64,000 bases of DNA from Marinobacter sp. (GTDB lineage Bacteria > Pseudomonadota > Gammaproteobacteria > Pseudomonadales > Oleiphilaceae), in contig JAGYIS010000004.1 in the NCBI GenBank assembly GCA_018402255.1, positions 434,001 to 498,000 on the forward strand. The letters run 5' to 3'. Numbering within the stretch: position 1 is the stretch's first letter; every line of letters begins with the position of its first letter. A program made the position numbers and the translations under genes. Shown piece by piece: positions 1-9,383 of this stretch. Under the pieces are notes generated by a model that did no database searches, was not told where the DNA came from, and saw only the letters and a program-made list of their open reading frames with translations.

Positions 1-966
1 GCCGATAAAGCCATCTTCTCGGTGCATTGTCATAACGACCTGGGTCTTGCGGTCGCCAACTCTCTGGCCGCCGTCAGTAATGGTGCACGGCAGGTGGAGT
101 GTACGATTAACGGTTTGGGAGAGCGCGCCGGTAATGCCTCCCTGGAAGAGATCGTTATGGCGGTTCGTACCCGCCAGGATCTGTTCACTATTGATACCCG
201 AATTGATAGCCAGCATATCGTGCCAGCTTCCCGGCTGGTTTCTACTATCACCGGCTTCCCGGTACAGCCAAACAAAGCCATTGTGGGTGCCAACGCGTTT
301 GCCCATGAGTCCGGCATTCACCAGGACGGCGTGCTGAAGCATCGTGAAACTTACGAGATCATGCGTGCACAGGATGTTGGCTGGCACACCAACAGTCTGG
401 TTCTCGGAAAGCACTCTGGTCGAAATGCTTTCCGCACACGGTTGCTCGAACTCGGGATTCAGTTTGAGACTGAAACAGAGTTAAACGAAGCGTTTACACG
501 CTTCAAGGCGTTGGCCGATCTGAAGCACGAAATTTTCGATGAAGATCTGCAGGCCATCGCCAGCGATACCCGACAGAAAGAAGAAGACGGGCGCTACGGT
601 CTTGTCTGTATGCAGGTCTGCTCAGAAACCGGTGTTGTTCCGAAAGCCCATCTCACCATGCTGGTTGATGGCAAGGAGCACACCGTTGAGGCAGAAGGCA
701 GCGGGCCGGTAGATGCTACCTTCAAGGCGATTGAGTCGTTGGTTGATTCCGGCTGTAACCTGCAGTTGTATTCGGTCAACAACATCACCAGTGGTACCGA
801 TGCTCAGGGTGAGGTGACGGTTCGCCTGGAACGTGGAGGCCGGATTGTGAACGGCGTCGGGTCGGATACGGATATTATTATGGCCTCGGCAAAAGCGTAT
901 ATCGAGGCGTTGAATCTTATCGCTCGTGGTGGCATCCGCCAACACCCACAAGTTGCGGATGTCTGA
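1..966 (+). CDS. leuA: 2-isopropylmalate synthase, C-terminal part (5' end outside window)
   Basis: The reading frame is open from base 1, so the gene starts upstream of the window; 321 residues are present. LeuA condenses 2-oxoisovalerate with acetyl-CoA in the first committed step of leucine synthesis. Near the start is HCHNDLGLA, containing the HxH metal ligands of the TIM-barrel catalytic domain, followed by the conserved [11 protein letters not shown] segment. [13 protein letters not shown] and [10 protein letters not shown] mark the linker typical of LeuA. The last ~120 residues, ending in [11 protein letters not shown], match the leucine-binding regulatory domain, so feedback inhibition by leucine is expected. 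The next gene (holD) starts 27 bp downstream on the same strand but is functionally unrelated. Confidence 0.96.
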   Translation, partial: ADKAIFSVHCHNDLGLAVANSLAAVSNGARQVECTINGLGERAGNASLEEIVMAVRTRQDLFTIDTRIDSQHIVPASRLVSTITGFPVQPNKAIVGANAFAHESGIHQDGVLKHRETYEIMRAQDVGWHTNSLVLGKHSGRNAFRTRLLELGIQFETETELNEAFTRFKALADLKHEIFDEDLQAIASDTRQKEEDGRYGLVCMQVCSETGVVPKAHLTMLVDGKEHTVEAEGSGPVDATFKAIESLVDSGCNLQLYSVNNITSGTDAQGEVTVRLERGGRIVNGVGSDTDIIMASAKAYIEALNLIARGGIRQHPQVADV

Positions 967-993
967 AATCACTGGACGCCGGGAGGCTGAGAC

Positions 994-1827
994 ATGCCGC
1001 AAGAGATGATTCGATCGGAAGCCGAGCGTCAGTTCTATCTGGGCATGGCTGGTATCCGTCTGTGGTACGCCCGGGATCCTCTGCCGGGTGCGGCGCCAAG
1101 CCCAGAGTTTGATTTTGGTACGCCGGCTGCAGAGGCTGAGCCTCTGGTCGCCTCTGCCATTCCTGCTGCTGGTGCCCGCACCCAAGCGCGGTTGCCCACA
1201 GATGAAGGCAAGAAGGACAAGTTGGCGCGGCTCAAGACTCTGATGGAAGCCGTGCCTGAGAAGTTGCCGGTGCAGCGGGCTCCGCAAGAGGAGCCTGGCG
1301 AGCGAGCGATTGTTAAGAGCGAGCCAGAGGGTCCGGGTGAGATGTCCGCTGACGAGGGTGCCGGACTCTCCGTCGTTAGTGGCGAATCGGTAAGCCAGAT
1401 ACCAAAGCTTTACCTGCAAGCATGGTCGGGCCAGCGGGCTCTCCTGTTGGCTAATTTGTCGGAGGAGGCGAGCCTGTCGTTACAGGAAACCCTGGCGCTG
1501 AACATCATGCGCAGCCTAGGCGAGTTGAATCCGGGTAAACTGGGAGCCATTCAGTGGCCTTTGTTCAACAACCTGAAGATTTCCCTGAACAGCGAGGCGG
1601 ATCTTGCGGGGCTGACTCGGGACTATCTGCCGGACGTAACGGAAAAGGCGGTTATCGTTCTTGGGCTTGCGCCGGAAATTTCGTCGTTTTCGAGCGTGTT
1701 GGCTGAGGTCATCAACAAGTCCCCGGAGGTTTCTTTCGAGCATTCTCTGGCGGCGCTGGCTTCCGATCCGGAGCTCAAGAAGCAGTTGTGGCAATTGATC
1801 AGGCCCTTGGTTGTACCGCGCCTATGA
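994..1827 (+). CDS. holD: DNA polymerase III psi subunit, pseudomonad-type long form
   Basis: A 277-residue protein. Psi bridges chi to the tau/gamma clamp loader of the replicative polymerase. Two ends resemble E. coli HolD: an N-terminal YLGMAGIRLWYARDPLPGA segment corresponding to LQQLGITQWSLRRPGAL, and a C-terminal KKQLWQLIRPL corresponding to RAALWQQI. Between them lies an acidic, Ala/Pro/Glu-rich, low-complexity stretch (about residues 35-130) not present in the 137-residue enterobacterial protein; pseudomonad psi is known to be long and divergent. The gene overlaps rimI by ATGA, and holD-rimI is also the E. coli order. The assignment therefore rests on terminal motifs plus synteny; overall similarity is low and many annotations would call it hypothetical. 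Confidence 0.72.
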   Translation: MPQEMIRSEAERQFYLGMAGIRLWYARDPLPGAAPSPEFDFGTPAAEAEPLVASAIPAAGARTQARLPTDEGKKDKLARLKTLMEAVPEKLPVQRAPQEEPGERAIVKSEPEGPGEMSADEGAGLSVVSGESVSQIPKLYLQAWSGQRALLLANLSEEASLSLQETLALNIMRSLGELNPGKLGAIQWPLFNNLKISLNSEADLAGLTRDYLPDVTEKAVIVLGLAPEISSFSSVLAEVINKSPEVSFEHSLAALASDPELKKQLWQLIRPLVVPRL

Positions 1828-2303
1828 GTTCGTCGATATTGCGTGAGATTCAGTTATCCGGACTTGATGTCCGTGCGCTGGTGGAGGGCGACCTGCCAAA
1901 GGTGCTGGAACTCGAGCGACTGGGCTACTCGCACCCCTGGACGGAAGCGGTGTTTCGGGATTGCTTCAAAGACACGTATCGGCTTTGGGCTTTGGTTCAG
2001 GAGGGCGATCTTCGGGGTTATGCGGTCGTGAATTATATGGTCGATGAGGCGCATCTGTTAAACCTCTGTATCCACCCTGGACTGCGCGGGCAAGGTGCAG
2101 GACGGCAGTTGTTGCGCCGTGCGCTTGCTGAATCAATCAAGGACGGCATGGCGCAAATGATACTCGAGGTCAGGCAGAGTAACGCCGCCGCCGCGACGCT
2201 CTATCGGAGAGAAGGCTTTGAAGAAATAGGCCGTCGGCCCGGGTATTATCCGGATGCAGTCGGACGCGAAGATGCTCTTGTCCTGGTATATCGGTTCACG
2301 TGA
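1824..2303 (+). CDS. rimI: ribosomal protein bS18 alanine N-acetyltransferase
   Basis: A 159-residue GNAT-fold enzyme that acetylates the N-terminal alanine of ribosomal protein S18. The acetyl-CoA loop is visible as [14 protein letters not shown] (R/QxxGxG/A type). [19 protein letters not shown] carries the Glu and Tyr that act as general base and acid in RimI. The start at 1824 was chosen because its ATG overlaps the holD stop (ATGA), and residues upstream of it do not look like RimI. A candidate promoter for prfC lies inside its 3' end. Confidence 0.93.
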   Translation: MSSSILREIQLSGLDVRALVEGDLPKVLELERLGYSHPWTEAVFRDCFKDTYRLWALVQEGDLRGYAVVNYMVDEAHLLNLCIHPGLRGQGAGRQLLRRALAESIKDGMAQMILEVRQSNAAAATLYRREGFEEIGRRPGYYPDAVGREDALVLVYRFT

Positions 2304-2324
2304 TACCCTCCTACCCCGTATAAT
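2295..2324 (+). promoter_or_regulatory. candidate sigma-70 promoter for prfC
   Basis: TTCACG (2295-2300) and a perfect TATAAT (2319-2324) are separated by 18 bp. It overlaps the last codons of rimI and lies 40 bp upstream of the prfC start. Confidence 0.55.
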
Positions 2325-2364
2325 AGAACGCTTTTCATCCAATCCATTCAGGTTTTTGTTGTCT

Positions 2365-3945
2365 ATGTCTAACCTATCTCAGGAAGTGGCCAAGCGCCGC
2401 ACCTTTGCGATTATCTCGCACCCGGATGCCGGTAAAACCACCATTACCGAAAAAGTGCTGTTGTTCGGGCAGGCAATCCAGAAGGCGGGAACGGTAAAGG
2501 GAAAAAAGTCTGGCCAGCACGCGAAATCGGACTGGATGGAAATGGAAAAGGAGCGGGGCATCTCTGTCACCACGTCCGTGATGCAGTTCCCTTACGGTGG
2601 AAAACTGGTCAATCTGCTGGATACGCCGGGGCACGAGGACTTCTCGGAAGACACTTACCGCACCCTTACGGCGGTTGACTCGTGTTTGATGGTGATTGAC
2701 AGTGCGAAGGGTGTTGAGGAAAGAACCATCAAGCTGATGGAGGTTACTCGATTACGCGATACCCCGATCCTGACCTTTATGAACAAGCTCGACCGGGATA
2801 CCCGGGACCCCATCGAATTGATGGATGAGGTTGAAGATGTCCTGAAAATCGCCTGTGCACCGATTACCTGGCCCATCGGTATGGGTAAAAGCTTTAAGGG
2901 TGTTTACCACTTGTACCGGGATGAAGTGGTGCTCTATCAAACAGGCCAGGGCCATACCATTCAGGACAAGCGCGTGATCAAGGGGCTGGACAATCCGGAG
3001 CTGGAGCAGGCTCTTGGTGGTTACGCTGCTGAACTGCGTGATGAAATTGAACTGGTGAAAGGGGCGTCTCATGAGTTCGATCATGAGGCATTTCTGGCCG
3101 GCCAATTGACTCCGGTGTTTTTTGGTACCGCACTGGGGAACTTTGGTGTCGACCACATGCTGGACGGTCTGGTCGAATGGGCGCCGGCGCCATTGGCGAG
3201 GGAAACCGACAGCCGGATCGTGGAGCCGACGGATGAAGGTTTCGCGGGTTTTGTGTTCAAGATCCAGGCGAATATGGATCCCCAACACCGGGATCGCGTT
3301 GCGTTTATGCGCATTGTTTCCGGTAAATACAGCCAGGGCATGAAAGCTCGCCATGTGCGGATTGCCAAGGATGTTCGGTTTTCCGATGCGCTGACCTTTA
3401 TGGCAGGTGATCGGGAGCATGCGGAGGAAGCCTTCGCAGGCGACATTATCGGTCTGCACAACCACGGTACCATTCAGCTGGGTGATACCTTTACTGCCGG
3501 TGAAAACATGAAGTTTACCGGTATTCCGAACTTCGCACCGGAAATGTTCCGGCGCATTCGGCTGAAAGATCCGCTCAAGGCAAAGCAGTTGCAGAAGGGG
3601 TTGATCCAGCTGTCTGAAGAGGGTGCGGTTCAGGTCTTCCGGCCAATGAAGAATAACGACCTGATTGTTGGCGCTGTCGGCGTCCTGCAGTTTGATGTGG
3701 TGGTCAGTCGTTTGAAGAGTGAGTACAAGGTTGAGGCGATTTATGAGCCGATAAACGTGGCTACTGCCCGTTGGGTGACTTGCGATGATGAGCGCAAGCT
3801 CGACGAGTTTCAGCGCAAGAACCAGGAAAACCTGGCCCTGGATGGCGGCGATCGGCTGGCGTACATTGCGCCAACCATGGTGAATCTGAACCTGGCCCAG
3901 GAGCGCTACCCGGACATGGAGTTCCACAAAACCCGGGAGCATTAA
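2365..3945 (+). CDS. prfC: peptide chain release factor 3 (RF3)
   Basis: A 526-residue translational GTPase that recycles RF1/RF2 from the ribosome after peptide release. G1 is [11 protein letters not shown] (around residue 18), G3 is [11 protein letters not shown] and G4 is NKLDRD, all in the form typical of RF3 rather than EF-G. The C-terminal part contains [11 protein letters not shown] and [11 protein letters not shown], characteristic of RF3 domains II/III. The frame stays open upstream, but the ATG at 2365 gives [20 protein letters not shown], the family start. A TATAAT box lies just ahead. Confidence 0.97.
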   Translation: MSNLSQEVAKRRTFAIISHPDAGKTTITEKVLLFGQAIQKAGTVKGKKSGQHAKSDWMEMEKERGISVTTSVMQFPYGGKLVNLLDTPGHEDFSEDTYRTLTAVDSCLMVIDSAKGVEERTIKLMEVTRLRDTPILTFMNKLDRDTRDPIELMDEVEDVLKIACAPITWPIGMGKSFKGVYHLYRDEVVLYQTGQGHTIQDKRVIKGLDNPELEQALGGYAAELRDEIELVKGASHEFDHEAFLAGQLTPVFFGTALGNFGVDHMLDGLVEWAPAPLARETDSRIVEPTDEGFAGFVFKIQANMDPQHRDRVAFMRIVSGKYSQGMKARHVRIAKDVRFSDALTFMAGDREHAEEAFAGDIIGLHNHGTIQLGDTFTAGENMKFTGIPNFAPEMFRRIRLKDPLKAKQLQKGLIQLSEEGAVQVFRPMKNNDLIVGAVGVLQFDVVVSRLKSEYKVEAIYEPINVATARWVTCDDERKLDEFQRKNQENLALDGGDRLAYIAPTMVNLNLAQERYPDMEFHKTREH

Positions 3946-3965
3946 GCGCCAGGGCGGAGGTGTGC

Positions 3966-4754
3966 ATGCAACTGATTGACGCCCACTGTCATTTTGACTT
4001 TCCGCGCTTCGACGGTATCCGTGAAGAAGAATACGCGCTTGCTCGGCGGGAGGGCGTGAGCGCGCTGGTCATCCCCGGCGTGCGCAGCGCCAACTGGGGT
4101 CGGGTTCAGGCGCTGGCGTCGCCCGACCAGGGTATCTGGTACTGCCTGGGGGTTCATCCCTGGTTTGTCGAGGAGCATTGCGACAAGGATCTGGAGTCGC
4201 TGGAGTCGATCTTGCGCTCGTCTCCCGAGGGCTGTGTCGGGCTTGGTGAGTGCGGGCTGGACGCGCTTCGGGGTGACCTGGTGTTGCAGCAGGACTGGTT
4301 TCGGGCGCAGGTAACTATCGCATCCAGGGTCGGATGTCCGCTGGTCATACATTCTGTCAAAACCCACGACCAGGTGCATGCCGCCCTTCGATCATTACAC
4401 TGGTCCGGGCGGGCCCTGGTGCATGGCTTTTCCGGGAGTTATCAGCAGGCGAGCAAATTGTTGGATCTGGGCTGCTATATTGGAGTGGGTGGGGTAATTA
4501 CCCATGTCCGCGCCAGAAAGACCCGGGATACGATTGCCCGGCTGCCGCTGGACCGGCTGGTGCTTGAGACGGACGCGCCTGATATGGCTCCTGCGGGAGT
4601 GGCTAAAGGCATGAACTCTCCGGGCTGTTTGCCGTTGATATTGCAGGCCTTGGCGGATCTTCGGGGTGAGTTGCCCGAGCGACTGGCGCCCGTCCTGCAC
4701 CAGAATGCCTGCGCGTTATATGGTTGGCCCACGGCGGGAAGAGTGCAAGAATAA
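3966..4754 (+). CDS. TatD-family metal-dependent deoxyribonuclease (YjjV-like)
   Basis: A 262-residue amidohydrolase-fold protein. The N-terminal IDAHCHFDFPRFD supplies the HxH metal ligands; GLGECGLD carries the bridging Glu, VIHSVKTHDQ and LVHGFSGS the middle histidines, and LETDAPDMAP the final Asp, in the order of TatD nucleases. Family members act as 3'-5' exonucleases or AP endonucleases in DNA repair. The ATG at 3966 follows CGGAGG with 5 nt spacing; an in-frame GTG at 3960 would lie inside that ribosome binding site, so 3966 is preferred. It starts 20 bp after prfC and is probably co-transcribed. E. coli YjjV is the closest remembered relative; the exact subfamily is not certain. Confidence 0.9.
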   Translation: MQLIDAHCHFDFPRFDGIREEEYALARREGVSALVIPGVRSANWGRVQALASPDQGIWYCLGVHPWFVEEHCDKDLESLESILRSSPEGCVGLGECGLDALRGDLVLQQDWFRAQVTIASRVGCPLVIHSVKTHDQVHAALRSLHWSGRALVHGFSGSYQQASKLLDLGCYIGVGGVITHVRARKTRDTIARLPLDRLVLETDAPDMAPAGVAKGMNSPGCLPLILQALADLRGELPERLAPVLHQNACALYGWPTAGRVQE

Positions 4755-4782
4755 GTAGGTGACGCAACGCCATGAGGTGGGG

Positions 4783-4811
4783 TTGGTTTTCCTGAATGGT
4801 TCGAGTATACT
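4783..4811 (+). promoter_or_regulatory. promoter of the rplM-rpsI operon
   Basis: TTGGTT (4783-4788) and TATACT (4806-4811) with the optimal 17-bp spacer. The predicted transcript would have a leader of about 140 nt before rplM, long enough for translational control, though no specific L13-binding structure was identified. Confidence 0.65.
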
Positions 4812-4960
4812 TCGCGCCCTGGCTTTTCAAGGTGATGTCACTATCTCAGCCCCGAATGGTGTCATCGCAACAGTAATACAGGTGTGAACCTCCCCCGGAT
4901 GCCTTGTATGTACCGGTGGTGGTTTCTAACGTTTCTTTTATAGCGTTCAAGGCGGAATCA

Positions 4961-5389
4961 ATGAAGACTCTGAGTGCGAAACCAGAAACCGTAAAACGTG
5001 ACTGGTACGTTGTAGACGCAGCCGGCAAGACGCTGGGTCGTCTGTCAACCGAAATCGCCCTTCGTCTGCGGGGCAAGCATAAGCCTGAGTATACCCCTCA
5101 CGTGGACACTGGCGACTACATCGTCGTAATTAATGCCAGCCAGGTGAAGGTTACCGGCAAAAAGGCATCGGATAAAATGTATTACAGCCACACCGGCTTT
5201 CCAGGTGGAATCAAATCCATCAGTTTCGAGAAGCTGGTAGACAAGGCTCCCGAGCAAATCATTCAGAAAGCTGTCAAAGGCATGCTTCCGAAGGGTCCGC
5301 TTGGTCGTGCCATGTTCAAGAAGCTTAAAGTCTATGCCGGCGCTGAGCATGCTCATGCAGCCCAGCAGCCCAAAGAACTCGACATCTAA
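4961..5389 (+). CDS. rplM: 50S ribosomal protein L13
   Basis: 142 residues, the standard bacterial length. It binds 23S rRNA early in large-subunit assembly. Diagnostic segments include [36 protein letters not shown] and [17 protein letters not shown]. The frame continues upstream, but the ATG at 4961 ([11 protein letters not shown]) is the family start. It is followed by rpsI after 12 bp, the universal bacterial L13-S9 pair. Confidence 0.98.
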   Translation: MKTLSAKPETVKRDWYVVDAAGKTLGRLSTEIALRLRGKHKPEYTPHVDTGDYIVVINASQVKVTGKKASDKMYYSHTGFPGGIKSISFEKLVDKAPEQIIQKAVKGMLPKGPLGRAMFKKLKVYAGAEHAHAAQQPKELDI

Positions 5390-5401
5390 CGGAAGGCGGA
5401 T

Positions 5402-5794
5402 ATGTCTGTAGCACAAAATTACGGTACGGGTCGCCGCAAGTCATCCACGGCTCGGGTTTTTATCAGGCCGGGAAGCGGTAACATTTCCATCAACGGTCGC
5501 ACCATCGAAGATTTCTTCGGTCGTGAGACACTTCGCATGATCGTTCGTCAGCCCCTGGTGGTTGCCGAGTCCACTGATCGTTTCGATATCATGGTCACCG
5601 TCAAAGGTGGTGGTATCAGCGGCCAGGCCGGAGCGATTCGCCACGGTCTGACCCGTGCGCTGATGGATTACGATGAAACTTTGCGCCCTGCGCTGCGTAA
5701 AGCGGGTTATGTTACCCGCGATGCTCGTAAGGTTGAGCGTAAAAAGGTTGGTTTGCGTAAGGCGCGTAAGCGTCCACAGTACTCCAAGCGTTAA
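5402..5794 (+). CDS. rpsI: 30S ribosomal protein S9
   Basis: 130 residues, normal length. The C-terminal tail reaches into the ribosomal P site. The sequence has [18 protein letters not shown] at the N-terminus, [14 protein letters not shown] in the middle and the basic tail ending [12 protein letters not shown], whose terminal SKR contacts P-site tRNA. Second gene of rplM-rpsI; a strong intrinsic terminator follows 21 bp later. Confidence 0.98.
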   Translation: MSVAQNYGTGRRKSSTARVFIRPGSGNISINGRTIEDFFGRETLRMIVRQPLVVAESTDRFDIMVTVKGGGISGQAGAIRHGLTRALMDYDETLRPALRKAGYVTRDARKVERKKVGLRKARKRPQYSKR

Positions 5795-5815
5795 TCGACG
5801 CTCTGTGTCGATGGG

Positions 5816-5843
5816 AAAACCCGGCCTATGGTCGGGTTTTTTT
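5816..5843 (+). terminator. intrinsic terminator of rplM-rpsI
   Basis: AAAACCCG, a loop of about 9 nt, then CGGG followed by seven T residues. The A-tract before and T-tract after the stem make it potentially bidirectional. Confidence 0.85.
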
Positions 5844-5947
5844 GTATCTGGAGTCTGCTCCTATTTTTGATCTGGGGCACGGTTAAGCGCAGGGATGAGC
5901 CTTTCCGGCTTGTAAGCTGGGGGTAATTTCATTACCATTTCAGCGCT

Positions 5948-5953
5948 TATAAT
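5948..5953 (+). promoter_or_regulatory. candidate -10 element of the petABC promoter
   Basis: A perfect TATAAT lies 77 bp upstream of petA. No convincing -35 hexamer was found at 16-18 bp, so it may be weak or activator-dependent. The stretch 5844-5947 shows no other feature. Confidence 0.45.
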
Positions 5954-6030
5954 TTTGGGTTGTGAAGTCCTTTTCGAAGCGCAGTGCCGGTTTTCCGCGT
6001 CTGTGCCTCGCCTGATGGGAGAAAACCATA

Positions 6031-6624
6031 ATGAGTAATGGCGACGTGAACCAAGGTCGACGCCGATTTTTGATCGGTGCTACGTCCGTGGTAGGTGGTG
6101 TCGGCGTCGTCGGTGCAGCGGTACCTTTCGTGGCGTCCTGGAACCCCAGTGCGAAAGCGGAAGCGGCCGGTGCTCCGGTAACTGTAAGTGTCGACAAAAT
6201 CGAACCGGGTCAACAGATTACCGTCGAATGGCGGGGGAAGCCGGTGTGGATCATCCGGCGCACGGAGGAGATGCTCGAGAATATCGAAAAGCTGTCTTCG
6301 CGCATGAAAGATCCTGAGTCTGAAGACCCGCAGCAACCGGCTTATATTACCGGTGCTCAGCGCTCTCTCAAGCCTGAGTTTATTGTGTTGGTGGGTATTT
6401 GTACGCACCTTGGCTGTGTGCCGAGCTATCGTCCTGAAGTGGCTCCTGCTGATTTGGGTGGCGAGTGGCTGGGTGGTCTGTTCTGTCCTTGCCATGGTTC
6501 CCGATTCGACTTGTCCGGCCGCGTTTATTCGGGCCAGCCTGCGCCGCTGAACCTCGAGGTTCCGCCGTACCGGTTTGACGATGACGCGACCATGACCGTT
6601 GGTCTTGATCCGGAGGCAGCGTAA
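6031..6624 (+). CDS. petA: ubiquinol-cytochrome c reductase iron-sulfur (Rieske) subunit
   Basis: 197 residues. This subunit takes one electron from ubiquinol in the bc1 complex and passes it to cytochrome c1. A twin-arginine motif ([11 protein letters not shown], residues 10-20) followed by a hydrophobic anchor directs folded export by Tat. The 2Fe-2S ligands are CTHLGC (about 127-132) and CPCHGSRF (about 152-159), each giving one Cys and one His, plus disulfide cysteines. Its TAA overlaps the petB ATG by one base (TAATG), so the two are translationally coupled. Confidence 0.97.
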   Translation: MSNGDVNQGRRRFLIGATSVVGGVGVVGAAVPFVASWNPSAKAEAAGAPVTVSVDKIEPGQQITVEWRGKPVWIIRRTEEMLENIEKLSSRMKDPESEDPQQPAYITGAQRSLKPEFIVLVGICTHLGCVPSYRPEVAPADLGGEWLGGLFCPCHGSRFDLSGRVYSGQPAPLNLEVPPYRFDDDATMTVGLDPEAA

Positions 6625-7856
6625 TGAACAAGCTGGTGAATTGGGTAGACGAGCGTCTGCCAATCGTTGACGCCTGGAATAAGCATCTGGCGAAGTATTA
6701 CGCGCCCAAGAACTTCAATTTCTGGTACTTCTTCGGCTCCCTGGCCATGCTGGTTCTGGTCAACCAGTTGGTGACGGGTATCTGGTTGACCATGAGCTAC
6801 AACCCCTCAGCAGAGGGTGCCTTTGCCTCTGTTGAATACATCATGCGTGATGTTGAGTGGGGCTGGCTGTTGCGCTACCTGCACTCTACCGGCGCTTCCG
6901 CATTCTTCGTGGTGGTCTACCTCCACATGTTCCGCGGTCTGATGTACGGTTCCTATCAGAAGCCCCGTGAGCTGATCTGGATTTTCGGCATGCTGATCTA
7001 CCTGGTGCTGATGGCTGAAGCCTTCATGGGCTACCTGCTGCCTTGGGGCCAGATGTCTTACTGGGGTGCCCAGGTTATCGTTAACCTGTTTGGTGCGATC
7101 CCGGTAATCGGTGAGGATCTCTCCCTCTGGATTCGTGGTGACTACCTGATTTCCGGTATTACCCTGAACCGGTTCTTCGCCCTGCACGTCGTTGCACTGC
7201 CAATTGTGTTGTTGGGTCTGGTTGTCCTGCACATTCTTGCTTTGCACGAAGTGGGTTCGAACAACCCTGACGGTATCGATATCAAGAAGAACAAGGACGA
7301 AAACGGTATCCCGAAAGACGGTATCCCGTTCCATCCTTATTACAGCGTGCATGACCTGATGGGTGTGGGCGTGTTCTTCTTTATCTTCTTTATTGTGGTG
7401 TTTTACTTCCCCGAGATGGGTGGCTTGTTCCTTGAGAAGCCAAACTTCGAGCCGGCGAATAACCTGAAGACGCCTGAGCACATTGCACCGGTCTGGTACT
7501 TCACGCCCTTCTACGCCATGCTGCGTGCGGTGACGGTGGACCTGTTTGGTCTGGATGCGAAGTTCTGGGGTGTGGTTGTGATGGGCGCGGCGATTGCGAT
7601 TCTGTTCGTGCTGCCCTGGCTCGACAAGAGCCCGGTCCGCTCTATCCGCTATAAGGGTTGGTTGAGCAAGATCGCACTGGCAATCTTTGTAGTGAGCTTC
7701 GTGGTGCTCGGCTATCTGGGCATTGTGCCCGCCACAGAAGGTCGTACCATTGCTGCCCAGATTCTGACGGTGCTGTACTTCCTCTACTTTATCCTCATGC
7801 CGTTCTACACGCGCATGGAAAAAACCAAGCCAGTGCCAGAGAGGGTGACAGGATAA
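6624..7856 (+). CDS. petB: cytochrome b subunit of the bc1 complex
   Basis: 410 residues, full-length bacterial cytochrome b with an eight-helix pattern. Helix-B and helix-D histidines for hemes bL and bH are seen in LRYLHSTGASAFFVVVYLH and in FALHVVALPIVLL. The Qo-site PEWY motif appears as PVWY (IAPVWYFTPFY), a known variant in gammaproteobacteria. GYLLPWGQMSYWG is the other Qo-lining signature. Located between petA and petC with one-base overlaps on both sides, so the three subunits should be made in equal amounts. Confidence 0.97.
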   Translation: MNKLVNWVDERLPIVDAWNKHLAKYYAPKNFNFWYFFGSLAMLVLVNQLVTGIWLTMSYNPSAEGAFASVEYIMRDVEWGWLLRYLHSTGASAFFVVVYLHMFRGLMYGSYQKPRELIWIFGMLIYLVLMAEAFMGYLLPWGQMSYWGAQVIVNLFGAIPVIGEDLSLWIRGDYLISGITLNRFFALHVVALPIVLLGLVVLHILALHEVGSNNPDGIDIKKNKDENGIPKDGIPFHPYYSVHDLMGVGVFFFIFFIVVFYFPEMGGLFLEKPNFEPANNLKTPEHIAPVWYFTPFYAMLRAVTVDLFGLDAKFWGVVVMGAAIAILFVLPWLDKSPVRSIRYKGWLSKIALAIFVVSFVVLGYLGIVPATEGRTIAAQILTVLYFLYFILMPFYTRMEKTKPVPERVTG

Positions 7857-8611
7857 TGAGAACGCTGATTTTTGGTCTTTTCATCGCGATCCTGCCGGCC
7901 CTCGGGCTGGCAGCTGCTCCCGGCGGTCCTCTGGATACCATGAAGCCGGATCACACCAACAAGGAATCTCTGCAGAGTGGTGCTGCTCTGTTCACCAACT
8001 ATTGCATGGGGTGTCACTCCATGGAGTACGCTCGCTACAAGCGGGTGTCGGATGACCTGGAGATTCCGGTTGAGCTGTTCGAGGAAAACCTGATTTTCAC
8101 CGGCGCCAAGATTGGTGAGCTGATGAAGATCTCCATGAGCAAAGACATGGCCGCCGGCTGGTTCGGCGCTCCGCCACCCGACTTGACTCTGGTCACGCGT
8201 GTGCGTGGTGAATCCTGGGTGTACTCGTACCTGCGAGGTTTCTACAAGGATGACTCGCGCCCACTGGGTGTGAACAACGTGGTATTCGACAACGTTGGTA
8301 TGCCGCACGTGATGGTAGAGATGCAGGGCCTCTGTGCCGTGGAGCCAAAGATCGGTGTTGGCGCCTCTGTTGAGCCGCTCAGTGGTAACATCAATAATTC
8401 TGATGTGTGCCCTGAGTACGCCATTGAGGGGAGCATGTCTTCTGCAGACTTTGATCGTGCGATGTGGGACCTGACTAACTTCATGTCCTACATGGGAGAT
8501 CCAGTGAAGGTTGAGCGTGAGCGTCTTGGTATCTTCGTGCTGATCTTTGTGGCGATCTTCTTTATCTTTGCGTACCTGCTTAACCGCGAGTACTGGAAAG
8601 ACGTACATTAA
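7856..8611 (+). CDS. petC: cytochrome c1 subunit of the bc1 complex
   Basis: 251 residues. MRTLIFGLFIAILPALGLAAA is a Sec signal peptide; the heme attachment site is NYCMGCHSMEYARYKR (CxxCH, about residue 52), and the sixth-ligand Met probably lies in NVGMPHVM. A C-terminal membrane helix (about 226-243) anchors it with its bulk in the periplasm. The start at 7856 shares its A with the petB stop; the frame is open further upstream but lacks any c1 sequence there. Completes petABC; a hairpin follows. Confidence 0.96.
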   Translation: MRTLIFGLFIAILPALGLAAAPGGPLDTMKPDHTNKESLQSGAALFTNYCMGCHSMEYARYKRVSDDLEIPVELFEENLIFTGAKIGELMKISMSKDMAAGWFGAPPPDLTLVTRVRGESWVYSYLRGFYKDDSRPLGVNNVVFDNVGMPHVMVEMQGLCAVEPKIGVGASVEPLSGNINNSDVCPEYAIEGSMSSADFDRAMWDLTNFMSYMGDPVKVERERLGIFVLIFVAIFFIFAYLLNREYWKDVH

Positions 8612-8620
8612 GATTTAGGG

Positions 8621-8626
8621 TATAAT
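8621..8626 (+). promoter_or_regulatory. candidate -10 element (sspA)
   Basis: A perfect TATAAT only 9 bp after the petC stop, about 91 bp before sspA. No good -35 was seen. Transcripts from here would include the hairpin at 8638-8672. Confidence 0.4.
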
Positions 8627-8637
8627 CCTCAATCCTG

Positions 8638-8672
8638 AATTCCAGCGGGCCGGTAAGGTTCGCTGGAATTTT
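8638..8672 (+). terminator. perfect 10-bp stem hairpin between petC and sspA
   Basis: AATTCCAGCG (8638-8647) is exactly complementary to CGCTGGAATT (8661-8670), with a 13-nt loop and a short T-run. It most probably ends petABC transcripts, but it sits downstream of the TATAAT at 8621, so it could also attenuate sspA. Confidence 0.6.
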
Positions 8673-8716
8673 GCGTTTGTGTATTGTTTCGATTTTCAGA
8701 ATCGTGAGGTAGTTAT

Positions 8717-9346
8717 ATGGGCGTTGTGACCAAGCGGTCATCAATGACGTTTTTCTCGGATCCGGCCAGTCATTACAGCCACCGTGTGCGCATTGTGCTG
8801 GCAGAGAAGGGTGTTACCGTTGATATTGTGGATGTGGATCCAGATAACCCGCCGGGAGAACTGGCTGACCTGAATCCGTACAACGCCCTGCCAACGCTGG
8901 TGGATCGGGATCTCGTATTGTACGAGCCCAACATCATGATGGAATACCTGGATGAGCGTTTTCCGCACCCGCCATTGTTGCCGGTTTATCCGGTTGCCAG
9001 GGCAAACAGCCGCTTGATGATTCACCGCATTCAGAAAGACTGGTGCCGACTGGTTGATCAGATCCTGGCACAGCCAACGGGTAAAGCGTCGGATGCGGCT
9101 CGCAAAGAGTTGAAAGAGAGCCTGCTGGCAGCTGGCCCATTGTTTGCCGAGATGCCGTTCTTCCTCTCGGAAGAGTTCACCATCGTCGACTGTTGCATTG
9201 CCCCGCTGCTCTGGCGCTTGCCTGCTCTGGGTATCGACATGAGTGATAAGCAGGCCAAGCCCCTGCAAAAGTACATGGACAGTATCTTTGCTCGCGAAGG
9301 GTTCAAGGCGAGCCTTTCGGACCTGGAAGAAGATATTCGCAGCTGA
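8717..9346 (+). CDS. sspA: stringent starvation protein A (RNA-polymerase-associated)
   Basis: 209 residues with a glutathione-S-transferase fold but no GST activity expected. It binds sigma-70 holoenzyme and adjusts promoter choice during starvation and acid stress. The N-terminal thioredoxin-like part begins [19 protein letters not shown] after a short extension; the surface PHP motif, needed for SspA function in other species, is present in [11 protein letters not shown] (about 82-92). Followed by sspB after 37 bp, the usual pair. Confidence 0.94.
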   Translation: MGVVTKRSSMTFFSDPASHYSHRVRIVLAEKGVTVDIVDVDPDNPPGELADLNPYNALPTLVDRDLVLYEPNIMMEYLDERFPHPPLLPVYPVARANSRLMIHRIQKDWCRLVDQILAQPTGKASDAARKELKESLLAAGPLFAEMPFFLSEEFTIVDCCIAPLLWRLPALGIDMSDKQAKPLQKYMDSIFAREGFKASLSDLEEDIRS

Positions 9347-9383
9347 TTGGCAAAGCCCGGATGCCGGGGCAGGAGTGGTTGCA

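Noticed and set aside
2752..3942. 396-codon open frame antisense to prfC
   Set aside because: Entirely antisense to an intact, conserved gene; His/Gln-rich translation typical of a reversed coding strand.
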